A stretch of DNA of 64,000 nt from Rickettsiales bacterium (GCA_035765535.1 DASTXE010000006.1:124001-188000), one strand, 5' to 3'; numbered from the stretch's first letter, positions 46,401 through 54,992 are shown. Numbers and translations are program-made. Notes: generated by a model from the letters alone, not told the origin.

Positions 46401-47024
46401 AACCGCAATCCAAACCAGGCGACAGTCGGCTCCTCGGGCGCTCCCGGTACTATTCAGTGTTCAGGCCAGCCCCCCGCACAGACCGCCCCCATGTGCAAAA
46501 CAAAGTTTGTAATGGACAGCGCAGGTATGACCATGCTTGCAGCAGAAGAATCACACCCCTGTCATCCTGACAGCTGCCCGAGTGTGGATGGACATATCAC
46601 GTTCGGTTACGGTCTCGATCTCTATGAAAACCCGAGCCAGAACTGGTGCGAACTTAACGGCACAAAAGTGCAGGTATGCCCGAACAACTTCTCTCAGGCG
46701 GATCTGCTGACATGTGCAAACCAGACCTTTGCTAGAGAGTTACAGGGCTTCTCCGATTGCGTGAACAAAGCTGTTGCGAATTACTGCATATCGCAGGCGC
46801 AGTTCGATGCCCTGACGAGTCTGGCCTATAATACAGGCTGCGGTGGTTTGCATTCTTTCATGAGCATGAACGCCGGTAATTTTGCGAGCAGCAACTGGAA
46901 TGCCATCGGCGCATCCATGCCCGGTTTCAGAAATAATGGCGGCGAATTGAGAAGCCGCCGCCAGAAAGAATGCAATATGTTCATCACCGGCAATCCCGAA
47001 GGGAAAAGCCCCTATTGCAATTGA
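43494..47024 (+). CDS. Giant exported protein: two CHAP domains, beta-propeller, GH24 lysozyme domain
   Basis: A secreted protein of 1,176 residues, probably a peptidoglycan hydrolase. I chose MPGRYAG as start: AAGGT lies seven bases upstream and a signal peptide follows directly (hydrophobic LISTLWWLIACLLFL, cleavage near AYSAYA). CHAP domain 1 has Cys119 (GGYICRELAIRYFKF) and His182 (SGHIAVVDHY); CHAP domain 2 has Cys342 (GGYQCMEFGNRYFHF) and His409 (IGHVAVVNSV). Residues about 480-915 hold repeated V/I-F-Y...W units (IFYRGAAEELRHMWQL, VFYRGSDGYVWTMWRV) typical of PLL/tectonin-like lectin propellers. The C-terminus resembles GH24 lysozyme: Glu in MLAAEES, ITFGYGLDLY, ALTSLAYNTGCG and LRSRRQKECNMF. 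Many cysteines suggest disulfides outside the cytoplasm. It stands alone between two terminators. Confidence 0.88.
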   Translation: MPGRYAGSLHSSLISTLWWLIACLLFLTPHKAYSAYAKATSFPTAQALGLKTVCGDGSNEWVTLTCDGFPAFNPNNCAGHSVYSNDGHNTNDDPPSPPNEFRSYHYIPGNPNASGGYICRELAIRYFKFRWGINIAGDNDQLGVPCETHPGSKVIPKGGSPVPGDVAVYSGCDDPFGGCSGHIAVVDHYNPTTQMVTLVNQNFGSKNGYTDFKVTQATCYIHALANQNTANTDDNTCEPGAGAAADCTSSQTEGAGAGNKLCKNKKGEAIYCTTCDAQIPYEPNVFSFDGYPAFNSNHCLSYGDTWSTDGFNTYPNKASIPTTDPNYSKAYATDIGGGGYQCMEFGNRYFHFKYGIDLRGNPADYCDSGPNSKDPADGSWVHTNKPAPGDLMMFNGRMGCGINDAGIGHVAVVNSVDPDGTVHTANQNWSRPSMDDKSAYKAWPSSCACTFLHATKNASVSMASTCSLKFRQEAYSLAVFNTGITGTIDRNGDLMVFSRNVFGWVWSAIHDLPPLLSPPFFNHWTPFNPVMPPAVVNAVSDPVAMLHPGDKRIEFFYVGIDPWCELASIAVTASTAGLVTGPSCSLNIWHDWQTHAAWEACLFGACAHIPGWWSLVPHHLQDNKTHPRSNVSVINFHGTTMVFYLSSTDDGNIWELEDHGGSWTDPVNLKVGKNGIANLTVIAVGNTIHIFYPGPLMTGNTPDKSDVLYVWHTYSSSGSSGWSKPYNLGDVVTSNIAAAVNPDGRLEIFYRGAAEELRHMWQLSPGPKGTWNQPVPPAAAKDFSQVLLYDPSLGPIMTSDPAVATYVPNKDNTGNDQLGTPNTDRGTINTFNGSDAGKPMQVFYRGSDGYVWTMWRVSDTPTHNGIWSPTMEISHEMVTASPITVIPNNDSTPHVFFYGPLSIALDRFGENLGIPGAGALMQIGTIIADPILKWCDLAWNVHQVAPGSNEPRPNYPGNWSKLDMIFGLINRNPNQATVGSSGAPGTIQCSGQPPAQTAPMCKTKFVMDSAGMTMLAAEESHPCHPDSCPSVDGHITFGYGLDLYENPSQNWCELNGTKVQVCPNNFSQADLLTCANQTFARELQGFSDCVNKAVANYCISQAQFDALTSLAYNTGCGGLHSFMSMNAGNFASSNWNAIGASMPGFRNNGGELRSRRQKECNMFITGNPEGKSPYCN

Positions 47025-47032
47025 GAAAAATA

Positions 47033-47057
47033 GACCGTCCTGCATGGCAGGGCGGTC
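47033..47057 (+). terminator. Terminator hairpin after the CHAP/lysozyme gene
   Basis: An 11-bp stem (GACCGTCCTGC with GCAGGGCGGTC, one G-U pair) and ATG loop begins eight bases after the stop. A T- and C-rich tail follows. This is a good intrinsic terminator. Confidence 0.75.
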
Positions 47058-47063
47058 TGTCAT

Positions 47064-47392
47064 CTCTCCTCAAAAATTCATTGGATCAGCATAGAAACGG
47101 TCTCTCGAAGGCACTCATTTCCGTAGTGAAGCCACTGTGCTCAGGATAAAAGCCTCGCAGCTTTATTGTAGTGGATACCAGAGCTTCATCTTTCTGAATT
47201 ACTCCCAGAATATCGAAAAACCCTATTTGAACTGTAAAGGAAAAACTGGGGAATCCAGGGTAAATGAGGAACGAACATTACTGGATCATAAACGAACGTT
47301 TTAAACCCGTCTTATTCATACTCGTTGGGTATCATGAGACACCTCCCATGATACTCAACGGCTAAACCAATATCTGCTAGCCTCAGCTGCGC
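47064..47392. other. Gene-free stretch with a conserved-looking hairpin
   Basis: About 330 bases without a supported gene between two convergent genes. The only clear structure is an inverted repeat at 47323-47338 and 47345-47360 (CGTTGGGTATCATG against CATGATACTCAACG, one mismatch, six-base loop), which may end the minus-strand transcript or be a repeat element. A 33-codon frame (47264-47365) crosses it and is not convincing. Confidence 0.5.
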
Positions 47393-47818
47393 TTACTGAG
47401 TCTTATATTCTTTCATAGTGCCGTTGCAGCCCTGGCTGATATCAACGCCCCTGCGCCACTGTTCAAGCTCCATGATACGCGCATAGATAATTTTTTTTCT
47501 CAGGTCGCACTCGCATGTTTTCTCCATGGAACCATAGGCATGACGGTACTCGGGAGGAAAAACGGCATTGATCTCGGAATCACGGAAAGCGACCCATGCT
47601 TTTTGCGCCGTTTCAAGATATTTCAGGAATCGCGGATCGTAGCTGTATTCCTTGACAACCGCTTGGTAGGTCAGATCGAGCGTTGCCTGCGCTTCGTCGG
47701 CATCATGGCAATGCTTCACATTCAGCTGATTCTGGCTTTTAGGCTCTTCTGCTTCCTGTGCACTGGCGAATGCCGGTAACACAAGCAAAGCAGTTGCTAA
47801 CAATGCGGCTTTCATCAT
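47393..47818 (-). CDS. Exported LprI-like (DUF1311) protein
   Basis: A 141-residue protein with a signal peptide (MMKAALLATALLVLPAFASA). The mature part contains ATLDLTYQAVVKEY, LETAQKAWVAFRDSEINAVFPPEYR, MEKTCECDLRKKIIYARIMELEQW and several Cys residues, the pattern of the LprI/DUF1311 family. One founding member, mycobacterial LprI, inhibits lysozyme; most members are untested. It is convergent with the large CHAP/GH24 protein, separated by 370 bases, which makes a protective role against that enzyme worth testing. It follows astD on the same strand after 64 bases. Confidence 0.82.
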   Translation of the reverse strand: MMKAALLATALLVLPAFASAQEAEEPKSQNQLNVKHCHDADEAQATLDLTYQAVVKEYSYDPRFLKYLETAQKAWVAFRDSEINAVFPPEYRHAYGSMEKTCECDLRKKIIYARIMELEQWRRGVDISQGCNGTMKEYKTQ

Positions 47819-47882
47819 AAAACCCCCAAAATAAAATTTCCGTGTATTATACAGCCAAGCGTTGCAAGTTTCTAACAGAATT

Positions 47883-49358
47883 TTATGACAATTGAATGCC
47901 GGGTGCTGGCTGCGGCGGTATCACCGATTTTGTCGCCTCGTTGGACGCAACTGGGTAAGCACAGTAATCCGCTGCATAGTATGCAGTAGGACGGTTGTTA
48001 CCGCTTAAGCCCCTGCCGCCAAACGGCAGATTGGCGCTGGAACCTGCCGACGGACGGTTCCAATTAACGATACCTGCCCTGATATGCTTCAGGAAATAAT
48101 CATAATGCTCGCGCTTATCGCTGAAAATAGCGGAAGATAAACCGTATGCGGTATTATTCGCTACTTCGACCGCTGCCTTCAGGTCAGGCACGCGGATTAC
48201 CTGCAACAGTGGACCGAACCATTCCGTGTCCGGCCGGTCTTTTACATCAGTGACATCAATGAGCCCTGGGGAAACGAACGGCAACGTCTCATGCAGGCGC
48301 TTCATTTGCACAAGCGGCTTGCCGCCCAGGCGGATAAGCTGCTCCTGTGCATCCAGCAGGCGCTTGGCTTCCGTATCGGAAATCAACGGCCCCATGAACG
48401 GTTCCGGCTTGGCATCATAGGCGCCGACACGAATGGTCTGCGTCATTTTCACGAGCGCATAGATGAACTTATCGTTCTCAGCGCCCAGCGGCACGATAAG
48501 CCTGCGCGCACAGGTGCAACGCTGACCAGTCGTGATATAGGCGGACTGAATCGTCCAATAGGCTGCCGCCTGCTTGTCTTCCACTTCATGCACAACAAGC
48601 GGATTATTGCCGCCAAGCTCGAGCGCCAGAATCTTATGCGGCGCATCGGCAAACTGCTGGTTCAGGATTTTGCCCGTTGCAGTGCTGCCGGTGAAAAACA
48701 GCCCGTCCAGCCCCGGATTGGAGGAAAGAGCCTTGCCCGTATCACGTTCGCCCTGCACAAGGTTGACGACACCTGCAGGAAGTCCCGCCTGTTCCCAGCA
48801 TTCCATCATTTTTTCCGCTACGAGCGGCGCCAGTTCACTGGGCTTGAATACGACCGTATTGCCGGCAATGAGCGCCGGAACAATATGCCCGTTGGGCAAA
48901 TGCGCGGGATAGTTATAAGGCCCAAAAACCGCCACTACGCCATAAGGTTTATGGCGTAGTGCCGTCTTGAATCCGCTGGCATCCGAGAACCGTTCGCCTG
49001 TACGTTCGTTGTAAGCCTGCAGCGCCACGTCCAGCTTGCTTGCCATGGAAGCAATTTCAGCCGTCGCATCCCACAGCATCTTACCGGTTTCCTGAGCCAG
49101 CACATCGCTCAGTTCCTGCTTGCGCTTCATCACGATTTCCTGAAACTTCCGGGCTACTTTCACGCGCTCATCCACGCTGATGAAACCCCATTCGTGAAAC
49201 GCGTTACGGGCCGCATCCACCGCAGCATCCACTTCGCCCTTATTTGCGGAGTTACCTTCCCAGATCACCTTGCCGGTTGCCGGGTTGAACGACTGGAACG
49301 ATTTGCCGCTGCCAGCTTTCCACTGGCCATTGATATATAATTTTCCACTATATGACAT
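47883..49358 (-). CDS. astD: N-succinylglutamate 5-semialdehyde dehydrogenase
   Basis: Fourth enzyme of the arginine succinyltransferase pathway; oxidises succinylglutamate semialdehyde with NAD. An aldehyde dehydrogenase of 491 residues: VFGPYNYPAHLPNGHIVPAL, GSTATGK, catalytic Glu in ALELGGNNPLVV and catalytic Cys in TTGQRCTCARR. I chose the ATG at MSYSGKLYING; an ATG four codons upstream leaves no space after the AGGAG. The gene overlaps the end of astA by 11 bases, so they are coupled. Genes astB, astC and astE are not in the window. Confidence 0.93.
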   Translation of the reverse strand: MSYSGKLYINGQWKAGSGKSFQSFNPATGKVIWEGNSANKGEVDAAVDAARNAFHEWGFISVDERVKVARKFQEIVMKRKQELSDVLAQETGKMLWDATAEIASMASKLDVALQAYNERTGERFSDASGFKTALRHKPYGVVAVFGPYNYPAHLPNGHIVPALIAGNTVVFKPSELAPLVAEKMMECWEQAGLPAGVVNLVQGERDTGKALSSNPGLDGLFFTGSTATGKILNQQFADAPHKILALELGGNNPLVVHEVEDKQAAAYWTIQSAYITTGQRCTCARRLIVPLGAENDKFIYALVKMTQTIRVGAYDAKPEPFMGPLISDTEAKRLLDAQEQLIRLGGKPLVQMKRLHETLPFVSPGLIDVTDVKDRPDTEWFGPLLQVIRVPDLKAAVEVANNTAYGLSSAIFSDKREHYDYFLKHIRAGIVNWNRPSAGSSANLPFGGRGLSGNNRPTAYYAADYCAYPVASNEATKSVIPPQPAPGIQLS

Positions 49359-50358
49359 AACGTACTTCATCTCCTATCTTCACTTGTATTGCTTCCGCGA
49401 CTTCCGGTGTGATCGCCACCCCGTCGCGTGTCTGCTCTATATGTCCGCGCGTAATCATAAAATCTTTGAGCCGTGCATTGCTGATAATATATGGCTCGGA
49501 AGCCACAGCGCGGATCTCCGCTACGGGCGCTTTCGCGCTATTGCGCACAGTCCTGATATCATGTGCATTTCCCTGCATGGTCGGTCCGGCATCGAACAGA
49601 TCCACATATCCTTCGTACCGGAAGCCTTCCAGCTTCAGAAGTTCCATCGCAGGCCGTGAAGCCTCAAACGGAACGCCGATTACTTCCTGTGCCGCCTGCG
49701 GCAGAAGATTGACGTAAATCGGATATTTCGGCATCAGGTCGGCGATAAACTGTCCGCCCTGCGTCGCATAAATATAATCAGCCTCGCTGAAGCCCATCTT
49801 AAAGAAATGCCGGGCGAGGTTATCGTAAAACGGCGAATTACCGTCCTTGTCCTGAACGCCGCGAATTTCCGAAATCACAACCTCAGAAAACAGCTGCGGA
49901 AACTCAGCGATCATCACATAACGGCAGCGCGAAAGAAACTTGCCAAGCCCGTCACGGCGATAATCCGGATGCAGGAATAAAGAACCGACCTCGGATGCGC
50001 CCGTATAGTCATTGACCATGTGCAGCACCTGCTGCATGGAGTAAATACCTATACCGGAAGAGGCCTGCGAAATCGTGGAAAGCTTATAGGAATAAAAAGG
50101 CCTGCGCAATCCCACATGCGCTACGATTCCTGTTGTCCCCGCAAGCCTGCCCGTTTCCAGGTCTTCCAGCACAAACAGAAAGCTTTCCTCTTTCGGATGG
50201 ACCGGATTTCCGGCAAAACTGCGTGCTGATTTTTCAATCTTCTCACGCAGCACCTCATTATCCTGAGGCAGCGATGACATGCCGATACCGGCAATCGTGG
50301 CAAGCGCTAAAATCTCCGCCTGGTCTTCGATTCGTGCAGCTCTGACTCTTAACTTCAT
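49348..50358 (-). CDS. astA: Arginine N-succinyltransferase
   Basis: Transfers succinyl from succinyl-CoA to arginine, the first step of the AST catabolic pathway. The 336-residue protein shows the AstA family sequence SLPQDNEVLREKIEKS, YKLSTISQASSGIGIYSMQQVLHMVNDYTGASEVGSLFLHPDYRRDG (GNAT-like core) and GNSPFYDNLARHFFKMGFSEADY. It is the first gene of the astA-astD pair. About 230 AT-rich bases precede it, presumably with the promoter; I saw no certain boxes. Confidence 0.94.
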   Translation of the reverse strand: MKLRVRAARIEDQAEILALATIAGIGMSSLPQDNEVLREKIEKSARSFAGNPVHPKEESFLFVLEDLETGRLAGTTGIVAHVGLRRPFYSYKLSTISQASSGIGIYSMQQVLHMVNDYTGASEVGSLFLHPDYRRDGLGKFLSRCRYVMIAEFPQLFSEVVISEIRGVQDKDGNSPFYDNLARHFFKMGFSEADYIYATQGGQFIADLMPKYPIYVNLLPQAAQEVIGVPFEASRPAMELLKLEGFRYEGYVDLFDAGPTMQGNAHDIRTVRNSAKAPVAEIRAVASEPYIISNARLKDFMITRGHIEQTRDGVAITPEVAEAIQVKIGDEVRYVI

Positions 50359-50586
50359 ACGCCCTGTTTATAAAAATGACTGCCCATTATACGTCCCCAC
50401 CCCTGCCGCGCAATAAATAATTTATATTTTCTAGCCTATTGACCCTGAAATCGTGCATTGCTGCCCCGCAGCATTTCTAATATAAAAGTAGAATTCTTTT
50501 AGCAAAACTGCGTAGTGCACGTCGTCATGCTGAGCGTGTGAAAAAAGTTAGAAAATATGCATTCACGACTGCAAAAGCCACAAGGC

Positions 50587-52215
50587 TCATTTACTGAGAA
50601 GCATTTCCGCCGTGTTCCGCTCGGATGAGGAAAGCGTTGCATTCTTATCCAGATAATTAAAGCTGGTTTCGCCTTCGCTGTCCTTTGTGCTGGGATCAGC
50701 GCCATAGGCGATCAGCTCTCTTATAATATCCGGCGTGCTGTACCATGCGGCATACATAAGCGCCGTGCGTCCTCCGGCCTCAAGGGCGATAGAGCTGCTT
50801 TCGCATTCCTCCGTATCGAAGGTGGAAAGCGAGACATCCGGTTTATGCGTCATCAGTGCCGTTATGGCCTTCTTGTTACCGTATTCAATCGCATACATTA
50901 GCGCCGTTTTGCCGAAATGGTTCTGCGCATTGATATTCGCGCCGCGTTCAAGCAGCAGCCTGATTACATCCGGTCGCAAAGCCGCCTGCATAAGCGGCGT
51001 ATCCACCTTCCCTCTTCCGCCTCCGTCCACTGGAGCACCGTCATCGAGCAGCTTGCGTATATTGTCGAGGGGATAGTCATTCACCACCGCAAGCCGCAGA
51101 AAGCGCCCCAGCTGGTTTTTATAACGGGCACGTGCTGCATCGTCGCCTTTCAGATAAATATCCAGATCATTCAGATCCGCTACACGTACCACCCCAGAGG
51201 CATTACCGCCTCCGCCCAGATAATCATTGGCCAGATACACCATATAATATTGTGCGACTTTGCGTGCCTTGGCCGGATTCCATTTGAACTTCTGGATATA
51301 ATAAGCCACCAGCCCCTCTTCTGCCGGAACCCGTAAGCGCTTGAGTGTCTGGTACTGCGCTTTTTCCCATAGCCCCTGCTGCGACCAGCGCTGGATTTGC
51401 GTCGCAATTGGGTTGGAGGGCTGGTTTTCATCGAACATATCGACCTGCTTCAGCATGACAGGATCGACATCGCCATCATTCAGAAGCAGCAACTCATCTA
51501 TCTTGGCGGAGCGGTAATGCGACGAATTTACATTTTCAGCGCAGGTGCTTCCACCGCGCATATACTCAAGCTGTGAGATATATTGTGATAAGCCCACAAT
51601 AGTATCGGCCTTGCGCGACTGATCGCAGACCGGCGCAAACTGCTCCATGTTGCGACAACTTCCGAAGATACGCGCTGCCTGTTTTGGATCGATTGTGAAA
51701 TACCGGCAGGAAAACTCGCGTAGCGCCTGCGGGCTCTCAACCTCGCCGATGCGTGAGATATCCGCGCAGGTTTTATCTCCGAGATAGGCCGCCATCTCGT
51801 AAACCTTTTCATCCGTAAGCGGCAGAGAAATATCCGGCCGGTTCAGCACCACCAGCCGCTCACGATACGCTGTCCTCAAGCAATCCAGCTCGCTCCTGCG
51901 CACATCGGCTTTTTCTTTTTGCAAGGTAACGCAGCGCTCATTAAGATTCTTTCGCCAATGTTCCTGCCGAACTTGCAGGGCATGTTCTTCTGCCGGATCA
52001 TCCTGCGATTGGTTACGCGCGTTTGCCAGGGCTTCCGCCATTTCCCGGTCCAGGGACATCAGCTCGTCACTGCTGCAAATCAGGGAAGCCAGCTCACCAG
52101 CCTGATGGCGGTTGCAATGGAAGTACGGAAGGGTATTTCCTTTTTCTGCCGCACGCGCAACACTATAGCTCGCTGCAGCAACCACACACCAGCCAATGAC
52201 GGCTAACCTTCTCAT
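50587..52215 (-). CDS. Exported fusion of LprI-like domain and ankyrin repeats
   Basis: A 542-residue protein. The start MRRLAVIGWCVV begins a signal peptide ending ARAAEK; a GTG- or ATG-started longer frame upstream adds unlikely sequence. Residues about 30-150 form an LprI/DUF1311-like domain (SLICSSDELMSLDREMAEALANARN, HWRKNLNERC, ELDCLRTAYRERL). A middle region of about 230 residues with paired Cys is unrecognised. The C-terminus has at least three ankyrin repeats (VDTPLMQAALRPDVIRLLLERGANIN, GKTALMYAIEYGNKKAITAL, GRTALMYAAWYSTPDIIRELIAYGADPS). Likely periplasmic. Partners unknown. Confidence 0.83.
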   Translation of the reverse strand: MRRLAVIGWCVVAAASYSVARAAEKGNTLPYFHCNRHQAGELASLICSSDELMSLDREMAEALANARNQSQDDPAEEHALQVRQEHWRKNLNERCVTLQKEKADVRRSELDCLRTAYRERLVVLNRPDISLPLTDEKVYEMAAYLGDKTCADISRIGEVESPQALREFSCRYFTIDPKQAARIFGSCRNMEQFAPVCDQSRKADTIVGLSQYISQLEYMRGGSTCAENVNSSHYRSAKIDELLLLNDGDVDPVMLKQVDMFDENQPSNPIATQIQRWSQQGLWEKAQYQTLKRLRVPAEEGLVAYYIQKFKWNPAKARKVAQYYMVYLANDYLGGGGNASGVVRVADLNDLDIYLKGDDAARARYKNQLGRFLRLAVVNDYPLDNIRKLLDDGAPVDGGGRGKVDTPLMQAALRPDVIRLLLERGANINAQNHFGKTALMYAIEYGNKKAITALMTHKPDVSLSTFDTEECESSSIALEAGGRTALMYAAWYSTPDIIRELIAYGADPSTKDSEGETSFNYLDKNATLSSSERNTAEMLLSK

Positions 52216-52373
52216 ATTCTTATTCCCAAACGCTGTGCCAGTATAGGTAGCACCCACAACTGAAACACACCTTAACAATATTTCATCCATACTTCCACAG
52301 GATAAACGGGAAAAACAGTATTAAAACTATAGAGGCTTTGGATTTGCACAAACTATATGCTATAGCGTTGGCG

Positions 52374-53096
52374 ATGAAACAAAACTTTTCCACCATTATC
52401 CTGACATTATTCCCCGAGATGTTTCCCGGACCGCTCGGTCATTCGCTGGCCGGAAGGGCGCTCCAAAATGGCTTATGGAACATAAACCCAATCCAGATAC
52501 GGGACTTTGCCACGGACAAGCATCGCACCGTGGACGACACGCCTTATGGCGGAGGTGCAGGTATGGTCATGCGGCCGGACGTCATGGATAAAGCCCTCGA
52601 ACATGCCAAATCGCAGTTGCCTGGTGCTCTCCCGATATATTTTACCCCGCGCGGCAAACGCTTCGATCAGAAGATCGCGCATGAATTATGCCAGAAAGAT
52701 CTGATACTTATCTGCGGAAGGTTTGAGGGCGTGGATGAAAGATTTCTGCAAAAACATGAGCCACTGGAGCTAAGCATCGGAGATTTCATACTTTCCGGCG
52801 GAGAAATCGCTGCCCTCACCCTGCTGGATGCCTGTATACGCCTGTTACCTGGCGTCATGGGTGCGGAAGATTCCTTAAACGAAGAAAGTTTCGCTGTAGA
52901 CGGCGATTTCACTGGACTCCTTGAATATCCTCATTATACTAGACCGCCTATCTGGGAAGAGAAATCCGTACCGGATGTGTTGTTGTCGGGAAATCACGCG
53001 CAGATACGCAAATGGCGTCTTGCGCATTCAGAAAACTTGACAAAAACGTCGAGACCTGATTTATGGGCGCTTCGCCGTGAGACACCTAAGGCATAA
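52374..53096 (+). CDS. trmD: tRNA (guanine-N1)-methyltransferase
   Basis: Methylates G37 of tRNAs, preventing frameshifts. The trefoil-knot SAM site shows [42 protein letters not shown]; the C-terminus has [27 protein letters not shown] chose [19 protein letters not shown] (240 residues), matching the family; a TTG twelve codons upstream is also open. It is followed by rplS as usual, but rpsP and rimM, which normally precede it, are missing; a minus-strand ankyrin gene is upstream. Confidence 0.95.
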   Translation: MKQNFSTIILTLFPEMFPGPLGHSLAGRALQNGLWNINPIQIRDFATDKHRTVDDTPYGGGAGMVMRPDVMDKALEHAKSQLPGALPIYFTPRGKRFDQKIAHELCQKDLILICGRFEGVDERFLQKHEPLELSIGDFILSGGEIAALTLLDACIRLLPGVMGAEDSLNEESFAVDGDFTGLLEYPHYTRPPIWEEKSVPDVLLSGNHAQIRKWRLAHSENLTKTSRPDLWALRRETPKA

Positions 53097-53118
53097 AGAT
53101 AACAGGGAATTGAATTGT

Positions 53119-53514
53119 ATGAACAGCTTACAGAAACTTGAACAGGAATACACCGCGAAGCTCGCGGAAGGCAAAACCTTCCCGGAATTCGGCGCAGGAG
53201 ACACCGTTTGCGTCAACGTGAAAATCGTTGAAGGCGACAACGAACGTATTCAGGCTTTTGAAGGCGTATGCATCGCCCGCAAGAACGCTGGCCTCAACTC
53301 CTCCTTCACCGTACGCAAAATCAGCCATGGCGAAGGCGTGGAACGTATTTTCCCGCTTTACTCCCCGCGTATCGACAGCATCGCTCTCGTACGCCGTGGC
53401 GACGTTCGCCGCGCTAAGCTGTACTACCTGCGCGGTCTGACCGGCAAGGCAGCTCGAATTAAAGAAAAGAAGCGCGAAGTAGCCACCACTACAACCACTA
53501 CCGCTGCGCAGTAA
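53119..53514 (+). CDS. rplS: 50S ribosomal protein L19
   Basis: A 131-residue ribosomal protein at the 30S-50S interface. Core motifs are [71 protein letters not shown]. The start is [11 protein letters not shown], with AGGGAATTGAATTGT upstream; the frame extends further but overlaps trmD. The C-terminal tail of repeated threonines is a small local peculiarity. Confidence 0.96.
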   Translation: MNSLQKLEQEYTAKLAEGKTFPEFGAGDTVCVNVKIVEGDNERIQAFEGVCIARKNAGLNSSFTVRKISHGEGVERIFPLYSPRIDSIALVRRGDVRRAKLYYLRGLTGKAARIKEKKREVATTTTTTAAQ

Positions 53515-53519
53515 TTTTT

Positions 53520-53559
53520 CAGGGGAACTAGATTAAGGTTAACCGGTCTAGTATCCCTG
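53520..53559 (+). terminator. Long hairpin between rplS and leuC
   Basis: CAGGGGAACTAGA (53520-53532) pairs with 53547-53559 except for two mismatched bases, around a loop containing the palindrome GGTTAACC. There is no T-run. It may end or process the rplS message, or regulate leuC, whose ATG is 30 bases downstream. Confidence 0.5.
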
Positions 53560-53588
53560 GACCTGTAAACCTTCATCTGGATTTCCCC

Positions 53589-54992
53589 ATGAAAACGCTT
53601 TACGATAAAATATTCGATTCCCACGTCGTCAACCGTTCCGAAGACGGAACCTGCATCCTCTATATCGATCGTCACCTGATCCATGAAGTCACGAGCCCGC
53701 AGGCGTTTGAAGGCCTGCGCGTAGCCGGACGCAAAGTCCGCCGCCCGGATGCGACTTTTGCCGTAGCCGATCACAACGTCCCCACCACACCGGACCGCAA
53801 GGAAGGCATCAAAGACCCGACCGCGCGCCTCCAGGTGCAGACGCTTGAAGATAACTGCCGCGAAAATGGCATCACCTACTTCAAGATGGACGACAAGCGC
53901 CAGGGCATCGTGCATATCGTCGGCCCCGAAGAAGGCCTGACACAGCCGGGCATGACCATCGTCTGCGGCGACTCCCACACCGCGACCCACGGTGCGTTCG
54001 GCGCGCTCGCTTTCGGTATCGGCACGAGCGAAGTGGAACACGTGCTCGCGACCCAGACCCTCATCCAGAAACATGCAAAGAACATGCTCGTGCGCGTGGA
54101 CGGTAAACTGCCCGCAGGCGTCACCGCGAAAGACATTGTGCTCGCCATCATTGGTAAGATCGGCACCGCAGGCGGCACGGGCTACGTGATCGAATATGCC
54201 GGCGAAGCGATCAAAGGCCTCTCCATGGAAGGCCGCATGACGATCTGCAACATGTCGATCGAAGCAGGCGCGCGCGCCGGTCTCATCGCGCCGGACGAAA
54301 CCACCTTCGCTTACATCAAAGGCCGTCCTTACGCTCCGCAGGGCGCAGACTGGGATAAGGCCGTTGAATACTGGAAAACCCTGACTTCCGACGCAGGCGC
54401 GAAATACGACACGGTCGTGGAACTGAATGCCGCAGAAATCGAACCGCAGGTTACCTGGGGCACAAGCCCTCAGGACGTGCTGCCGATCAGCGGCTCCGTG
54501 CCTGATCCGAAGGCGGAAAAAGACGAATCCCGCCGCAAGACCATCGAACGCGCGCTGGAATATATGGGCCTGACGGCAGGCACGAAACTGACCGAAGTAC
54601 CAATCGACAAAGTCTTTATCGGCTCCTGCACGAACGGCCGTATCGAAGATTTCCGTGAAGCGGCAAAAATCGCCAAAGGCAAGAAGGTTGCAAGCAATGT
54701 GAAGCTCGCCATGATCGTGCCCGGCTCCGGCCTCGTGAAAGAACAGGCCGAGAAAGAAGGCCTGGACAAGATCTTCATCGAAGCAGGCTTTGAGTGGCGC
54801 GAACCGGGCTGTTCTATGTGCCTGGCCATGAACGCCGACAAACTCGCCCCGGGTGAGCGTTGCGCCTCCACCTCGAACCGCAATTTCGAAGGCCGTCAGG
54901 GCCGCGGCGGACGCACGCACCTCATGAGCCCCGCAATGGCTGCCGCCGCTGCAATCACGGGTAAACTGGCTGACGTAAGAAAGGTAAGCTAA
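53589..54992 (+). CDS. leuC: 3-isopropylmalate dehydratase, large subunit
   Basis: Isomerises 2-isopropylmalate to 3-isopropylmalate in leucine synthesis, with LeuD. An aconitase-type protein of 467 residues. The iron-sulfur cysteines lie in [31 protein letters not shown] and [10 protein letters not shown]. The stop overlaps the leuD start (TAATG). Confidence 0.98.
   Translation: MKTLYDKIFDSHVVNRSEDGTCILYIDRHLIHEVTSPQAFEGLRVAGRKVRRPDATFAVADHNVPTTPDRKEGIKDPTARLQVQTLEDNCRENGITYFKMDDKRQGIVHIVGPEEGLTQPGMTIVCGDSHTATHGAFGALAFGIGTSEVEHVLATQTLIQKHAKNMLVRVDGKLPAGVTAKDIVLAIIGKIGTAGGTGYVIEYAGEAIKGLSMEGRMTICNMSIEAGARAGLIAPDETTFAYIKGRPYAPQGADWDKAVEYWKTLTSDAGAKYDTVVELNAAEIEPQVTWGTSPQDVLPISGSVPDPKAEKDESRRKTIERALEYMGLTAGTKLTEVPIDKVFIGSCTNGRIEDFREAAKIAKGKKVASNVKLAMIVPGSGLVKEQAEKEGLDKIFIEAGFEWREPGCSMCLAMNADKLAPGERCASTSNRNFEGRQGRGGRTHLMSPAMAAAAAITGKLADVRKVS

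Noticed and set aside
47264-47365. A 33-codon frame in the gap after the CHAP/lysozyme gene
   Set aside because: Poor ribosome binding site, overlaps an inverted repeat and no recognisable sequence; likely chance.
50505-50545. GTCATGCTGAGCGTG sequence resembling dispersed repeats
   Set aside because: No matching second arm in this gap, so at most a decayed fragment; not reported as an element.
53424-54920. A 498-codon open frame antisense to leuC
   Set aside because: Mirror frame of a highly biased gene; leuC is certain from its motifs.
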